64,000 nucleotides of DNA from Pedobacter sp. Leaf170 (lineage in GTDB: Bacteria > Bacteroidota > Bacteroidia > Sphingobacteriales > Sphingobacteriaceae): contig NZ_CAKLBP010000003.1 of the NCBI RefSeq assembly GCF_920984665.1, positions 1 to 64,000 of the forward strand, written 5' to 3'. Below are positions 7,023 to 17,463 of the stretch, one piece after another. A program made the position numbers and the translations under genes. The stretch's first letter is position 1. Every line of letters begins with the position of its first letter. The notes below the pieces were generated by a model, which had not been told where the DNA came from, made no database searches, and saw only the letters and a list, made by a program, of their open reading frames with translations.

Positions 7023-7936
7023 GGTAATTTAATCACTTCACAAATTTTCATTCCCGTTTTTGCGGTTCATTTTGTCATTCAGAGTTTCGAGCAATCTTTG
7101 CGTAAATAAAGATATTATTATGGTTTAAATCATGGGATTACAAATCCCATCAATATAACATTCGAGATGCCTTTCAGAACATCCCGAATAGCTGCTTCAC
7201 CATTTTGTCATTCCGAGTTTCGAGGAATCTATGCGTTAATATTAAAATATTGATAAAGATATCATCATGCTTTAAATCATGGGATTACAAATCCCATCAA
7301 TATAACATTCGATGCCTTTCAGAACATCCCGAATAGCTGCTAATTTAATCACTGCACAAATTTTCATTTCCGTTTTTGCGGTTCATTTTGTCATTCAGAG
7401 TTTCGAGCAATCTTTGCGTAAATAAAGATATTATTAGGTTTAAATCATGGGATTACAAATCCTATCAATATAACATTCGAGATGCCTTTCAGAACATCCC
7501 GAATAGCTGCTCTAAAACCATCCCGGAAATTGTAAAAAATGCCTATTTAGAAAAAGCAAAAGCACTTGGTTACAAAACTGAAGAATTGATATGGACTAAG
7601 CATGATAAAGATTAGGGTAATTTAATCACTTCACAAATTTTCATTCCCGTTTTTGCGGTTCATTTTGTCATTCAGAGTTTCGAGCAATCTTTGCGTAAAT
7701 AAAGATATTATTATGGTTTAAATCATGGGATTACAAATCCCATCAATATAACATTCGAGATGCCTTTCAGAACATCCCGAATAGCTGCTTCACCATTTTG
7801 TCATTCTGAGTTTCGAGGAATCTATGCGTTAATATTAAAATATTGATAAAGATATCATCATGCTTTAAATCACGGGATTACAAATCCCATCAATTAAACA
7901 TTCGAGATGCCTTTCAGAACATCTCGAATAGCTGCA
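6919..7936 (+). repeat. About 593-bp direct duplication covering the lipocalin 3' end and downstream repeats
   Basis: The block from 6919 recurs at 7512 with an offset of exactly 593 bases and stays nearly identical to about 7341/7936. It includes the last 104 coding bases of the lipocalin. Inside each copy are shorter repeat units: a GGGATT-aca-AATCCC inverted repeat, an ATTCGAGATG...CATCCCGAAT inverted repeat followed by AGCTGC, and a GTCATTC(C/A)GAGTTTCGAG motif. An additional shorter unit begins at about 7340. The region to 8106 holds no other gene. Confidence 0.85.
7512..7615 (+). pseudogene. Duplicated 3' fragment of the lipocalin gene
   Basis: The fragment encodes IPEIVKNAYLEKAKALGY and the following residues to the stop, identical at protein level to the lipocalin C-terminus except at the junction. 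It has no signal peptide or N-terminal half. An open frame running from 7376 into it begins in repeat DNA and is chimeric, so it is not a real gene. Confidence 0.85.
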
Positions 7937-8106
7937 CATCTCAAATAGCTGCTTCGTCATTTTGTCATTCCGAGTTTCGAGGAATTTATGACTTTGTATA
8001 AGTGTAAATACGTTATTTAAATAACAGCAAATTCGAACAATTCTGCTCAGCAACTATATTTTTTAAGTCTAAATTGATTAGATTTATCTACATAAACGTA
8101 TAAATA

Positions 8107-9699
8107 ATGAGCAAAACGAAAACCTATCCTATTTTAAATCATCCTTTATCAAAAGTCGTATTTTTTATATTCCTGTTGGTAAATTCTATATCAGCAAAGG
8201 CTCAGAAAGAATTAAGTCCGCGGCAAATTTACCCGGGCCTATTTGAAAAAGTGCAGATGCAGCAAATCTTTCCCGATGGAAAATCTTTTGTTGATGCAAT
8301 TCCTAAAATAAAACCAGCTGAAATTCTAGCTGCTTTTCAAAGTCAGAAAAATTTGAAAAGCTTTAATTTAAAAAGTTTTGTGAATGAGCATTTTTCGATG
8401 CCCGAAAATCACAATGCGGTTTATCAATCAGACATTAGCGCAGGTATAGAAAAGCATTTAGATACATTGTGGACGGTTTTGAAGAGAAATCCGGATACGG
8501 CTTCAAAGTATCAAACCTCTTTACTCCCACTGCCAAAACCTTACATTGTGCCCGGTGGAAGATTTAGGGAGATATATTATTGGGATTCGTACTTTACGAT
8601 GTTGGGCTTGCAAAAAGCAGGCAAAACCAAAATCATGAAAGATATGATTGATAATTTTGCTTACCTGATAAATAAATATGGCTTTATTCCTAATGGAAAT
8701 AGGAGTTATTATTTAACCCGCTCGCAACCACCATTTTTTGCAGCCATGGTACAATTGCTTACTAAAAACAATACCGAAGTTAAGCTGAGCGAGTACAAGG
8801 ACGTGTTAGAAAAGGAATATAATTTTTGGATGAAAGGTGTGGATGGATTAAAGAGTGGTAATGCGGTTAACCACGTAGTAAAGCTTAATGACGGAACAGT
8901 TTTAAACAGATACTACGACGCAGGCAATCAACCCCGAGAAGAATCCTATCGTGAAGATTTTGAAGCGGCAAAGCTGACCAAACAAGAGCCGGCAGTGTTT
9001 CTTCGCCATGTACGTTCGGCGGCAGAGTCTGGCTGGGATTTTAGCAGCAGATGGTTTGCTGATGGTAAAAATTTTAGTCAGATTATCACCACGGATTTAT
9101 TACCTGTAGATTTAAATACCTTGATGTATAATATGGAAATGGCTATTGCTGATGCAAACAAACAAGCAGGTAACAAAGCTAAATCCGCCCTGTTTTTAGC
9201 TAAAGCTGAAAAACGTAAAGTGGCCATATTAAAATACTTTTGGAATGAAAAACTGCAGTTTTTTACGGATTATAACTGGAAGAAAAAATCTCTATCGAAT
9301 CAGTTAACACTAGCGGCAGCTTTTCCGCTGTATTTTAAACTGGCAACACCATTGCAGGCAAAATCAGTTTCTGATAAAATAGAAAAAGACTTTTTAAAAG
9401 CCGGTGGATTAATAACCACTTTAACCACCACAAAAGAACAATGGGATGCGCCAAATGCATGGGCGCCATTGCAGTACATGAGCATACAAGGTTTACAAAA
9501 TTATGGCTTTAATAAATTAGCGGATGAAATTACAGTCCGATGGATTAATCAAAATATTGCTGTGTTTAAAGAAACTGGCAAGTTGATGGAAAAATACAAT
9601 GTTGTAGAAACCAATAGCAAAGGCGGCGGTGGCGAATATCCTTTGCAGGATGGTTTTGGATGGACCAATGGCGTGCTTTTAAAATTAATGAAGAAATAG
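8107..9699 (+). CDS. treA: Periplasmic trehalase (GH37)
   Basis: A 530-residue enzyme that hydrolyses alpha,alpha-trehalose to two glucose units. Both family signatures are present: PGGRFREIYYWDSY at about 149-162 and QWDAPNAWAP near 444, plus the GGGGEYPLQDGFGWTNGV segment close to the C-terminus. The N-terminus has a hydrophobic segment (VVFFIFLLVNSISAKAQ) with a likely cleavage site after AKA, pointing to the periplasm. It is convergent with the GH65 gene of the adjacent sugar locus, and a bidirectional terminator separates the two. Its position beside the locus suggests joint use of trehalose-type sugars. Confidence 0.94.
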   Translation: MSKTKTYPILNHPLSKVVFFIFLLVNSISAKAQKELSPRQIYPGLFEKVQMQQIFPDGKSFVDAIPKIKPAEILAAFQSQKNLKSFNLKSFVNEHFSMPENHNAVYQSDISAGIEKHLDTLWTVLKRNPDTASKYQTSLLPLPKPYIVPGGRFREIYYWDSYFTMLGLQKAGKTKIMKDMIDNFAYLINKYGFIPNGNRSYYLTRSQPPFFAAMVQLLTKNNTEVKLSEYKDVLEKEYNFWMKGVDGLKSGNAVNHVVKLNDGTVLNRYYDAGNQPREESYREDFEAAKLTKQEPAVFLRHVRSAAESGWDFSSRWFADGKNFSQIITTDLLPVDLNTLMYNMEMAIADANKQAGNKAKSALFLAKAEKRKVAILKYFWNEKLQFFTDYNWKKKSLSNQLTLAAAFPLYFKLATPLQAKSVSDKIEKDFLKAGGLITTLTTTKEQWDAPNAWAPLQYMSIQGLQNYGFNKLADEITVRWINQNIAVFKETGKLMEKYNVVETNSKGGGGEYPLQDGFGWTNGVLLKLMKK

Positions 9700-9720
9700 T
9701 TTTAATTAATCAATACAAAA

Positions 9721-9761
9721 AATGGTTGCAGATTTGAATTTCTGCAACCATTTTTTTTTTT
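9721..9761. terminator. Bidirectional terminator between trehalase and GH65
   Basis: A 12-bp perfect stem AATGGTTGCAGA/TCTGCAACCATT with an 8-base loop is followed by eleven T on the plus strand and preceded by an A run, so it can work for both convergent genes. Confidence 0.88.
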
Positions 9762-9775
9762 AAGAGTTTTGCGAA

Positions 9776-11815
9776 TTAATTTTTTCTGGTAACCTCAAAA
9801 GATTTGTTATCCAAACCAACCCCGGTAATTTTAACTGATTTCCATTTGGCTGGTAAAACACTCGGAATTTGAATGATGCCTTTGTTGGTAATGTCTAATC
9901 CGCCAAAGCCCATAAGCACACTTTGTAAAACACCGCCTGCACCTGTGGCAAAGTATGGATTAGTGCCTCCTTTAGTTTCTGCGATAACCCTAAAGGGAGG
10001 ATTTAAATTAGGCTGATAGGCTTCACTAAAATATTTATAGGCTTTTTCTCCATTGCCTGTTCTGGCGTAAAGCAAAGCAAAAATTGCATGCGTCATTGCC
10101 GGGGTGCCTTCATCCGGAATACGGGTTTCATAATAAGCCAAATCCTTTAAAATTGCATTTTTATCGGTAATGGTTTTTAAAGGGTAAGCCAGCAAATTTA
10201 CATCAGCCTGTTTTATGCCTTCGCCTTTATAAGTTGCATGTTCTTTGGTAACACCATCAGCAAAGTTTAAAATCGGAATATTTTGCTCAACCAATGTCCA
10301 ATCTTTATTTTGTGGGATACCTAGAACAGCGGCGGCAAGATTCGCATTTTTTAGGTTTATTTTAGCCGCAGCATTGGTAAATGCATTATTATCTACGTTT
10401 TCGGCCCATTCATCGGCAGCTACTACATTTTTAATATCATACTGATTTGGTCCATTTCGCTCTACCCTACTAGCCCAAAAATCTGCAGTTTGCGATAATA
10501 TTGGCCAGCCTTTCTCTCTAAGCCAAACTTTATCTTGAGTAACACAATAATAATTCCAGGCAGCAAGTGCAACATCTGCAGAAATATGGTGTTCGAAAGG
10601 ACCACTCAAAGCCCAAACCGGTGTTTCTTCTACACCTGTATCTGCGCTTTCCCATGGATACATAGCGCCTTTAAAGCCATGAGAAAATGCATTTTTTCTG
10701 GCGGCTTCCAAGCGCTCAAATCTATATTCTATTAAAGATTTTGCAATATCAGGATGTAGCACCAATAAGGCCGGGAACATCCAGATGTCGGTATCCCAAA
10801 AGATGTGTCCATTGTAGCCTAAGCCAGATAAACCCATTGGCGATAGCGAGTAAGAGGTACCTGCACGCGAAAACGAAGTAAGGTGGTACAACATGCTCCG
10901 AACATCTTGCTGTGCTTGCGGGTCGCCATCAATCTGAATATCAGATTTCCAAAGTTCATCCCAAGCCTGATTATGAAATTTTACCAACCTATCGTGTCCT
11001 TCAAGCTTGGCAAAGATGGTCATTCTTTCTGCTTCATTGAGTGGATCTGCATGTTGTGCAGAGCTAATCGTGCTGCCAACAACCGAATAAGTGTAAGATT
11101 CTCCGGCTTTTAATGTTTTATTAAATTTCATCAAATGGCTATTATTATCCCACATTTCGTGGATAATTTTTGGCTCAGTTCCATGCTGCTCATTAAACAA
11201 AAAACTGTTCGATGCACACAACTGTAATTTACCCGTCGGACTTTTCGCTGTAGAAGTTAACAAGCTCAGCGTAACATGCGGTCGGTCGATTTCGTTATAA
11301 TAATTCTCTACATCCCGAAGCGCATCTGGTGTTTCCATTACACTAGCGGCGGTTAATTTCATGTCTTCTTTAGCTGTTATGGTTACATCCATCAATACCG
11401 AAAAAGGCAATTGCCTTAAAGCGTAATAAGTATATTTTACATCAGCTTTGCTACCGTAAGTTAGCTTTGTGGTAAAAGAAGCGTGTTGCATATCCAATTC
11501 CTGCTGCATGCCTTTAGTGTTCTGTCCATCAAGCCTTTTACCATCAATTTCGATGTACATATTAAGCAGGTTGAAACCATTTAAAAAGTTGCTTACCCGG
11601 CCTCGACCATAAGTATCATAAGCGCCAGCCAAAATCACATTTTTTACTTTAAATGGCTGCGGCGCCGAAACAATACCAATAATTCCGTTGGCAACGGTTA
11701 CACCATTATAATTTGCAGGGTCAATTTGGTTTGCTTTAATTTTCCATGGATCCTGAGCTTTAGATACCAATCCAAATAGCAGAATTAGTAGCAATAACGA
11801 AGTACAATGTTTCAT
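9776..11815 (-). CDS. Exported GH65-family glycoside hydrolase/phosphorylase
   Basis: A 679-residue protein with a signal peptide (LLLLILLFGLVSKAQ). GH65 hallmarks are GHIFWDTDIWMFP in the (alpha/alpha)6 barrel, the acid-residue segment AADEWAENVDNNAFTNAA, and KQADV near the phosphate- or water-site loop. GH65 includes maltose, trehalose, kojibiose and nigerose phosphorylases and acid trehalases. The exported location argues for a hydrolase rather than a phosphorylase, but this is inference. It is the last gene of the minus-strand sugar locus, after a terminator that follows susD, so it may have its own promoter or depend on readthrough. Confidence 0.85.
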   Translation of the reverse strand: MKHCTSLLLLILLFGLVSKAQDPWKIKANQIDPANYNGVTVANGIIGIVSAPQPFKVKNVILAGAYDTYGRGRVSNFLNGFNLLNMYIEIDGKRLDGQNTKGMQQELDMQHASFTTKLTYGSKADVKYTYYALRQLPFSVLMDVTITAKEDMKLTAASVMETPDALRDVENYYNEIDRPHVTLSLLTSTAKSPTGKLQLCASNSFLFNEQHGTEPKIIHEMWDNNSHLMKFNKTLKAGESYTYSVVGSTISSAQHADPLNEAERMTIFAKLEGHDRLVKFHNQAWDELWKSDIQIDGDPQAQQDVRSMLYHLTSFSRAGTSYSLSPMGLSGLGYNGHIFWDTDIWMFPALLVLHPDIAKSLIEYRFERLEAARKNAFSHGFKGAMYPWESADTGVEETPVWALSGPFEHHISADVALAAWNYYCVTQDKVWLREKGWPILSQTADFWASRVERNGPNQYDIKNVVAADEWAENVDNNAFTNAAAKINLKNANLAAAVLGIPQNKDWTLVEQNIPILNFADGVTKEHATYKGEGIKQADVNLLAYPLKTITDKNAILKDLAYYETRIPDEGTPAMTHAIFALLYARTGNGEKAYKYFSEAYQPNLNPPFRVIAETKGGTNPYFATGAGGVLQSVLMGFGGLDITNKGIIQIPSVLPAKWKSVKITGVGLDNKSFEVTRKN

Positions 11816-11839
11816 AATAGAATTGTTTGCAATAAAAAA

Positions 11840-11870
11840 ACTAAGCCTGAAATTAATCAGGCTTAGTTTT
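11840..11870 (-). terminator. Terminator after susD
   Basis: The stem ACTAAGCCTGA/TCAGGCTTAGT encloses AATTAA. Read on the minus strand it is followed by a run of T, just after the SusD stop and before the GH65 start. Confidence 0.8.
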
Positions 11871-11890
11871 AAATATTAGTAATAAATAAC

Positions 11891-13399
11891 CTAGTAACCT
11901 GGGTTTTGAACCAAATTCGGGTTACCTAATTGATTATCTGGAATAGGAAAAACCAGATATTTAGCCTCACTTGCTGGTTTTTCTTGCCAAGCAGCAAGGA
12001 ATTTACCGAAGCGGATTAAATCTTGTCTTCTGAAGCTTTCCCAATACAGTTCACGACCACGCTCATCTAACAAAACATCTAATGTTAAACTTGTTAATGG
12101 CGAAGCGCCTCTAACTGTTCTCAAAGAATTTACCAGAGTTAAAGCCTGAGCAGTTAATGAAGTTCTTAACTGAGCTTCAGCTTTCATTAATAAAACATCT
12201 GAATAACGGAAATAAACCCAGTCATTTTCTGGTTTTCTAGAACCTGCGTTAGCATAATCAATTGGATATTTAATTACACGAATTCCGGCAACTTCAAGGT
12301 GATTTGGATCACGCTCAATAATGGCAACTTCGGGTGTGAAAGCTAATGGATTACCTTTTCTGTCTTTTAAAGCTGCACCTGTTTGGTCAAATTGCTGACC
12401 AACAAGAAAACCAACTCTAATACCTGAAATATTGGTTTGTCCTGCATAACTTCCACCTCTTCTGGTATCCGAAGCTTCAAATTTACCATAGAAATTTGAT
12501 AGCGATGAAAAACCGTTATAACCATTTGGATTTTGGTTATAGTGTGTTGTACATTTCCATTGTCCGTCTAAATCGCTACCATTTGCACCGCCAATATTTT
12601 GTGCAGTGAAAATGTTTTCTTTTGAAAGCACATCGTTAGTTGGCGCAAAATTATCAAAATAGTTAGGCTGTAATACATAACCACCTGTTGCAATTTCATC
12701 AGCTAAAGAGATAACCTTCGCCATATCTGCTGCATCAAAAGTTGGAGCAGTACGGTTTAAGAAAGCACCTTTGTTTAAGTAAACTTTCATCAAAAGTGTT
12801 CTAGCCGCATTTTTGTTAGCAACATTGGCCGGACCGGTTGGCAAATCAGGGATGATTGCGTTCAGTTCGGCGATTAAATAAGCAACTTCATCAGCTGCGC
12901 TTCTAACGCGTGAAGGTTTTGTAACGTCTTCTCCAGAATCTCTATAAGGAACCTGACCCCATCCATCTAAAATAGAGAACTGAGCAAAAGCACGTAGAAA
13001 TCTTGCCTGAGCAGCTTGCGCAGGTGTTGGGCTTGCACCCAAAACACTTGTTGCTACATAAGAAATACTATTTAAATCTCTAAATACGTCTGAAATTCTT
13101 GAATGGTCTGGTGCCCATTTATGTAAATGCAAGGAACGCCATGCGCCATTATCATCCCAGTCACCAGCTCTTGTTGGTACAATGATTTCGTCTGATGTAA
13201 CTTCTTGCAGAGCAGCCCAATTCCATGGTGCCTGGTAAGGACCAATCATTGCTGCATACGATGCGCCTAATAAACTGGCAACATTGCCCCCGCTCACTCC
13301 CGCACTTCCAACCTGACCATTCAGGCCTTCATCTAACTTGGTACAACCCGCAAAACTTAGGGCAACCATAGTAAAACCGATAATATATTTATTTTTCAT
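11891..13399 (-). CDS. SusD/RagB-family sugar-binding outer-membrane lipoprotein
   Basis: A 502-residue lipoprotein with lipobox LSFAGC at the end of its signal sequence. The middle and C-terminal parts have the SusD pattern: FLRAFAQFSILDGWGQVPY, then W-V-Y-F-R-Y-S-D-V-L-L-M-K-A-E-A and the terminal YWESFRRQDLIRFGKF and LGNPNLVQNPGY. SusD proteins cap the SusC porin from outside and bind the glycan before import. The gene follows susC by 18 bases. The partner susC carries a frameshift, so the pair may be non-functional in this sequence. Confidence 0.95.
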   Translation of the reverse strand: MKNKYIIGFTMVALSFAGCTKLDEGLNGQVGSAGVSGGNVASLLGASYAAMIGPYQAPWNWAALQEVTSDEIIVPTRAGDWDDNGAWRSLHLHKWAPDHSRISDVFRDLNSISYVATSVLGASPTPAQAAQARFLRAFAQFSILDGWGQVPYRDSGEDVTKPSRVRSAADEVAYLIAELNAIIPDLPTGPANVANKNAARTLLMKVYLNKGAFLNRTAPTFDAADMAKVISLADEIATGGYVLQPNYFDNFAPTNDVLSKENIFTAQNIGGANGSDLDGQWKCTTHYNQNPNGYNGFSSLSNFYGKFEASDTRRGGSYAGQTNISGIRVGFLVGQQFDQTGAALKDRKGNPLAFTPEVAIIERDPNHLEVAGIRVIKYPIDYANAGSRKPENDWVYFRYSDVLLMKAEAQLRTSLTAQALTLVNSLRTVRGASPLTSLTLDVLLDERGRELYWESFRRQDLIRFGKFLAAWQEKPASEAKYLVFPIPDNQLGNPNLVQNPGY

Positions 13400-13417
13400 A
13401 TCTGTATTTTTTAAAAA

Positions 13418-16400
13418 TTAAAGAGAAAAATTAACCCCGAAATTGAATGTTCTGGCCGTTGGATATGCTGTGTAATCTATACCTGCAGATGGAACACCAC
13501 TTACACCTTTATTTACGTTAACCTCCGGATCGAAACCTGTATAATTTGTAATTACGAAAAGGTTCTGACCATTCACATAAACATTAAGGGCCTTAATGGC
13601 TTTGCCGATGTTACCAAAGTTGTAGTTTAACGTTGCATTTGCCAATTTAACATAATCACCTTTCTCTATATATCTAGAAGATGCGGCAATTGGATTTGCC
13701 AACGATTCTTGAACCGGTAAACTAACAAGGGCTGAAGAAATATTTCTTGTACCTAAGTTTGAAATTGCCAAAACTGAATTGGCAGTGTTGTTGTAAATGC
13801 TTTGTCCGAAGGCACCATTAAAGTTTGCAGTGAAAGATAATTTCTTGTATCTGAAATTAGTGCTTAAACCCATAATAACTTTAGGATTAGGATTTCCTAC
13901 GTAGTAATTAGTAAAACCATCATCGGTATAGATAGAGAAACCATTAGCATCTAAGCCTTTGTAATCTCTGGTAACCATTGCAAACAATGGCAAACCATTT
14001 TGGATAACCTCTGTAGTTACACCACTTAAGCCTTGTCCGTTTAATGAACCTGTTTTAATAATACCGTTGATGTTTTGAACGGTGTTTTTAATGAAAGTTG
14101 CGTTACCGCCTAAAGACCAAGAAATTTTATCTGTTTCAACAATATTGGCGTTAAGCGTAAGCTCTAAACCTTTATTGATGATTTGGCCAGGTAAGTTAAC
14201 CCATGTTGGTACGTTACCACCAACTGCCGGTACGAATGAAATTTGCGGAAATAATAAGTCGTTGGTTTCTTTATGGAAGTAATCAATTGAGCCTGTAAAT
14301 CTGCTTTTCATAAATCCAAAGTCAATACCTACGTTCGTTTGCACATCAGATTGCCATTTAAGGTTTGGATTTGCATTATTAATTGCTACTAATGTTGGAG
14401 CTCCGTTAGAGTTACCAAAATCATAACGTTGCTGAGCTGATCCGGAAGGGAAATCCTGATTACCGGTTTTACCATAACCAACTCTTAATTTTAACTGGTC
14501 AAGCCATTCGGTATTTGCCATAAATGCTTCTTTCTTGATATCCCAGGCTGCAGCAAACGAAGGAAAATAACCATAACGGTTAGATTTACCAAACTTTGTT
14601 GAACCATCCGCTCTGAAAGTTGCAGTTAAAATGTATCGGTTATCATAGTTAAAAATAGCCCTTGCAAAGTAAGATTGTAACTCTGTTGTTGGGTTGTTAA
14701 ACGCAGAGAATGTACGGTTTGCTGGTGCAGTAGTTTGAAAAGCATCTGTATAATCTGCATCAATCTCACCAAAACCTGTAGCGGTATTCGTTGTTCCTTT
14801 GTTTATAAAGTTTGAATATTCGTAACCGATAATCGCGTTTAAGTTTAATTTACTTGCAATTTCTTTGTTGAAGTTTAAAGTATTTGTAAACTGTTGCGTA
14901 ATTAACTCGCTGTTTGAGTAACTGGCATAACCACCTAAGAAAGTACCTGAAGGCTGAATACCTTGTAAGTTAAGAAAGCTTCTTGTTGACGCTCTTCTTA
15001 TACCTGTGCTGTAATTAACACTAGCCAACATACGATATTCTAACCAAGGTGTAATTTTATAGTATGGCGAAACGCTACCTAGTATAGTGGATACTTTAGC
15101 TTTATCATCATTTGCCGCTAAAGCCGCAAGTGGATTGATAGTGGTAGATCCGTAATCGATAAACAAGCCACCATTACTGTTATAAAATGATTGAGTTGGA
15201 TTCCATGCTAAAGCCTGACTAATCAAACTTCCTGTAAAACCTGCATCGGTAGTAATTGGAGCAATTTTTTCAAGATATTGGTTGCTGATCATGTTAACGT
15301 CTAAGCCTAATTTTTTACTTTCTAAAAATTTGAAGTTTCCATTAAAGCCAGCACTATATTTTTTAAAATCAGTTGTTTTGATAATACCTTGTTGATCTTG
15401 ATAACCCAATGAAGCACGGAAAGTATTTCCATTTGCACCACCACTAATACCAACCGAATAATTTTGGTTGTAAGCTGTTCTGGTAATTTCATCAAGCGCA
15501 TCTACACTTGTACCAAAATTTCCGTTGGCAAGTCCGTATTTTGTTAAAGCAGCACGGTATTCGTCGCCCGATAAAACATCTACTCTTCTGGCAATGTTAC
15601 TTACCCCTGCCGAAGCGCTGAAATCAATTTTAGTATCGCCAGATTTACCGCGTTTTGTAGTAATTAATACAACACCATAAGCTGCACGAGAACCATAAAT
15701 TGCGGTTGCAGATGCATCTTTTAAATCTCCATCGATTCAATATCTGCTGGATTGATAAAGTTTAATGGATTTCCATCAGGAGCGGTACCAATACCAGCAC
15801 TAGATGATGGTCTTGCCGAACGTCCATCGAGCGCTACCCCATCTACAACATAAAGCGGTTGGCCTGTACCAGTAATTGCAGAGTTACCCCTAATTCTTAC
15901 TGTAGATGCGCCACCCGGTTGTCCGCTGTTATTAATCATTTGTACACCGGCAACCTTACCCTGAATTAACTGATCAGGTGCGTTTAGTGGACCTTTGTTA
16001 AAATCTTTAGCCGAAACAGTTGTAGCTGCACCCGTTAAATCGCTTTTTCTAACTGATGCATAACCTACTACAACAACAGCATCAAGATTATTTAATGAGG
16101 ATAGTGTAATGTTTAATACAGTTAGGTTGTTAACGCTAACGGTTTGTGTTTCAAAGCCTACAAAGCTTACCGTTAATCTTGATGTTGATGAAGGAACCGT
16201 AATTTGGTACTTACCTTCTGCATCACTTTGTGTTCTTGTACTTGTGCCGGTTACCTGAATAGTGGCGCCGGCCAATGGTGCTTTATCGTTATCATAAATT
16301 ACACCTTTTACAACGGTTTGCGCAAAGGCTGCCGTGCTTAAAAAAGCCATAAGCAAACTTAATGTAATAAGTTTCTTGAAGGCATACAATTTCTGCTTTG

Positions 16401-16440
16401 TTGATTTAGCAGACCAATTGCTTGGTAGAGTAATATTCAT
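13418..16440 (-). pseudogene. SusC/RagA-family TonB-dependent receptor, broken by a one-base deletion
   Basis: Full-length SusC coding sequence of about 1007 codons in two frames. The 5' part (16440-15721) has a signal peptide, a carboxypeptidase-like beta domain (VVKGVIYDNDKAPLAGATI) and the start of the plug (VRIRGNSAITG, LYVVDGVALDGR), ending NFINPADIESMEI then TAA. The next frame continues exactly as expected (LKDASATAIYGSRAAYGVVL) through the barrel to the terminal F-G-V-N-F-S-L. The minus strand reads GAGATTTAAAAG where GAGATTTTAAAAG would keep the frame. No other damage is seen, so either a very recent mutation, a sequencing error or a slippage site is possible. Its neighbours are intact, which favours error or recent loss. 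Confidence 0.88.
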
Positions 16441-16544
16441 ATTTTAATTGTTAAATGGTTAGAAATTTATTTATTAGGGATTTAAATCTAAATCTAATTA
16501 GGCTTCTATGTCATATTTACGAGTCGGTTTATGTTAATGATAGA

Positions 16545-17459
16545 TTATTTTGATTTGTATAATGCGTATGGTTTTTCTATTTTGATTTTAGCAGTTTGAA
16601 GGGCATCGTTTATACTTTCTTCAATTGATTTTCCATACAAAAAGCTGGATAAAAAGCCTGCCCAGAATGCATCACCTGCTCCCGTAACGCTGGCAACAGA
16701 TGTTACCGGAATTGCTTCTTTGTGTTTCCATTGCTGTTTGGCTTCTTTAAACCAAACTCCATCTTTTCCGCAGGTAAGGTAAATGCTATGTATATGTAAG
16801 TTGTTTAGCCATTCCATAGATTCTTGTATACTTAAGGGTGCGCCGGTGAAACGTTCTAAATCATCTAAACTAATTTTAAGTAATGGATTGAGTTTTATCA
16901 ATCGCTTAAAAACATCTTTCCCATCTTCTTCCTGCCAAATGGATGGTGCAAAATTCCAATCAATAGAAATAAATTTACCTTTTTCGCTTGCCTTGCTTAG
17001 TGCCGATAAAATATTGCTGCGGGCGGGTTCTTTACTTAAAGCAAATGCAGTAGTATGCATTATTGTTGCCGATTCTATTAATGATTCTTCAATTCTTTTA
17101 ATAGCAAAATCAGCATTTCTGTAAGCTATAAAATCAGGCGTATGTTCGTTTTTACCAACTAAGATGATGCTGGTTTGGCGGTTGGCAGAACGGCAAATAT
17201 GGGCATCGCTTAATCCTGCGGATTTAAGCTCATTCAACAAAAACGTTCCCATATTATCATCGCCCACAGTAGCTACCAATTCAGCATTTACACCAAGCCA
17301 TTTTAAATTGGCGCATAGGTTAGCCGAACTGCCGCCTTGATATGGTGTAAATTGAGCTGGATTTGCTAATGATGCAATATTATCATCAGAAATAATATCC
17401 ACAAGTAGCTCACCCACTACCAAAACCTTTTTTGTAGAAAAATCTTCCATCTGCTTCAT
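16545..17459 (-). CDS. PfkB-family sugar kinase, probable fructokinase
   Basis: A 304-residue ribokinase/PfkB-type kinase. The N-terminus VLVVGELLVDIISDD and the substrate-side YQGGSSANLCANLKWLG are followed by the C-terminal ATP and anion-hole motif VTGAGDAFWAGF, whose Asp is the catalytic base. It lacks a signal peptide and acts in the cytoplasm. The stop of the GH100-like gene is 4 bases before it, so the two are co-translated or nearly so. That pairing suggests phosphorylation of fructose released from sucrose; substrate assignment is by context. Confidence 0.85.
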   Translation of the reverse strand: MKQMEDFSTKKVLVVGELLVDIISDDNIASLANPAQFTPYQGGSSANLCANLKWLGVNAELVATVGDDNMGTFLLNELKSAGLSDAHICRSANRQTSIILVGKNEHTPDFIAYRNADFAIKRIEESLIESATIMHTTAFALSKEPARSNILSALSKASEKGKFISIDWNFAPSIWQEEDGKDVFKRLIKLNPLLKISLDDLERFTGAPLSIQESMEWLNNLHIHSIYLTCGKDGVWFKEAKQQWKHKEAIPVTSVASVTGAGDAFWAGFLSSFLYGKSIEESINDALQTAKIKIEKPYALYKSK

Positions 17460-17463
17460 TAGT

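Noticed and set aside
7376..7615. 79-codon open frame ending like a lipocalin
   Set aside because: It starts inside repeat DNA and joins a duplicated gene tail; it has no signal peptide or domain of its own.
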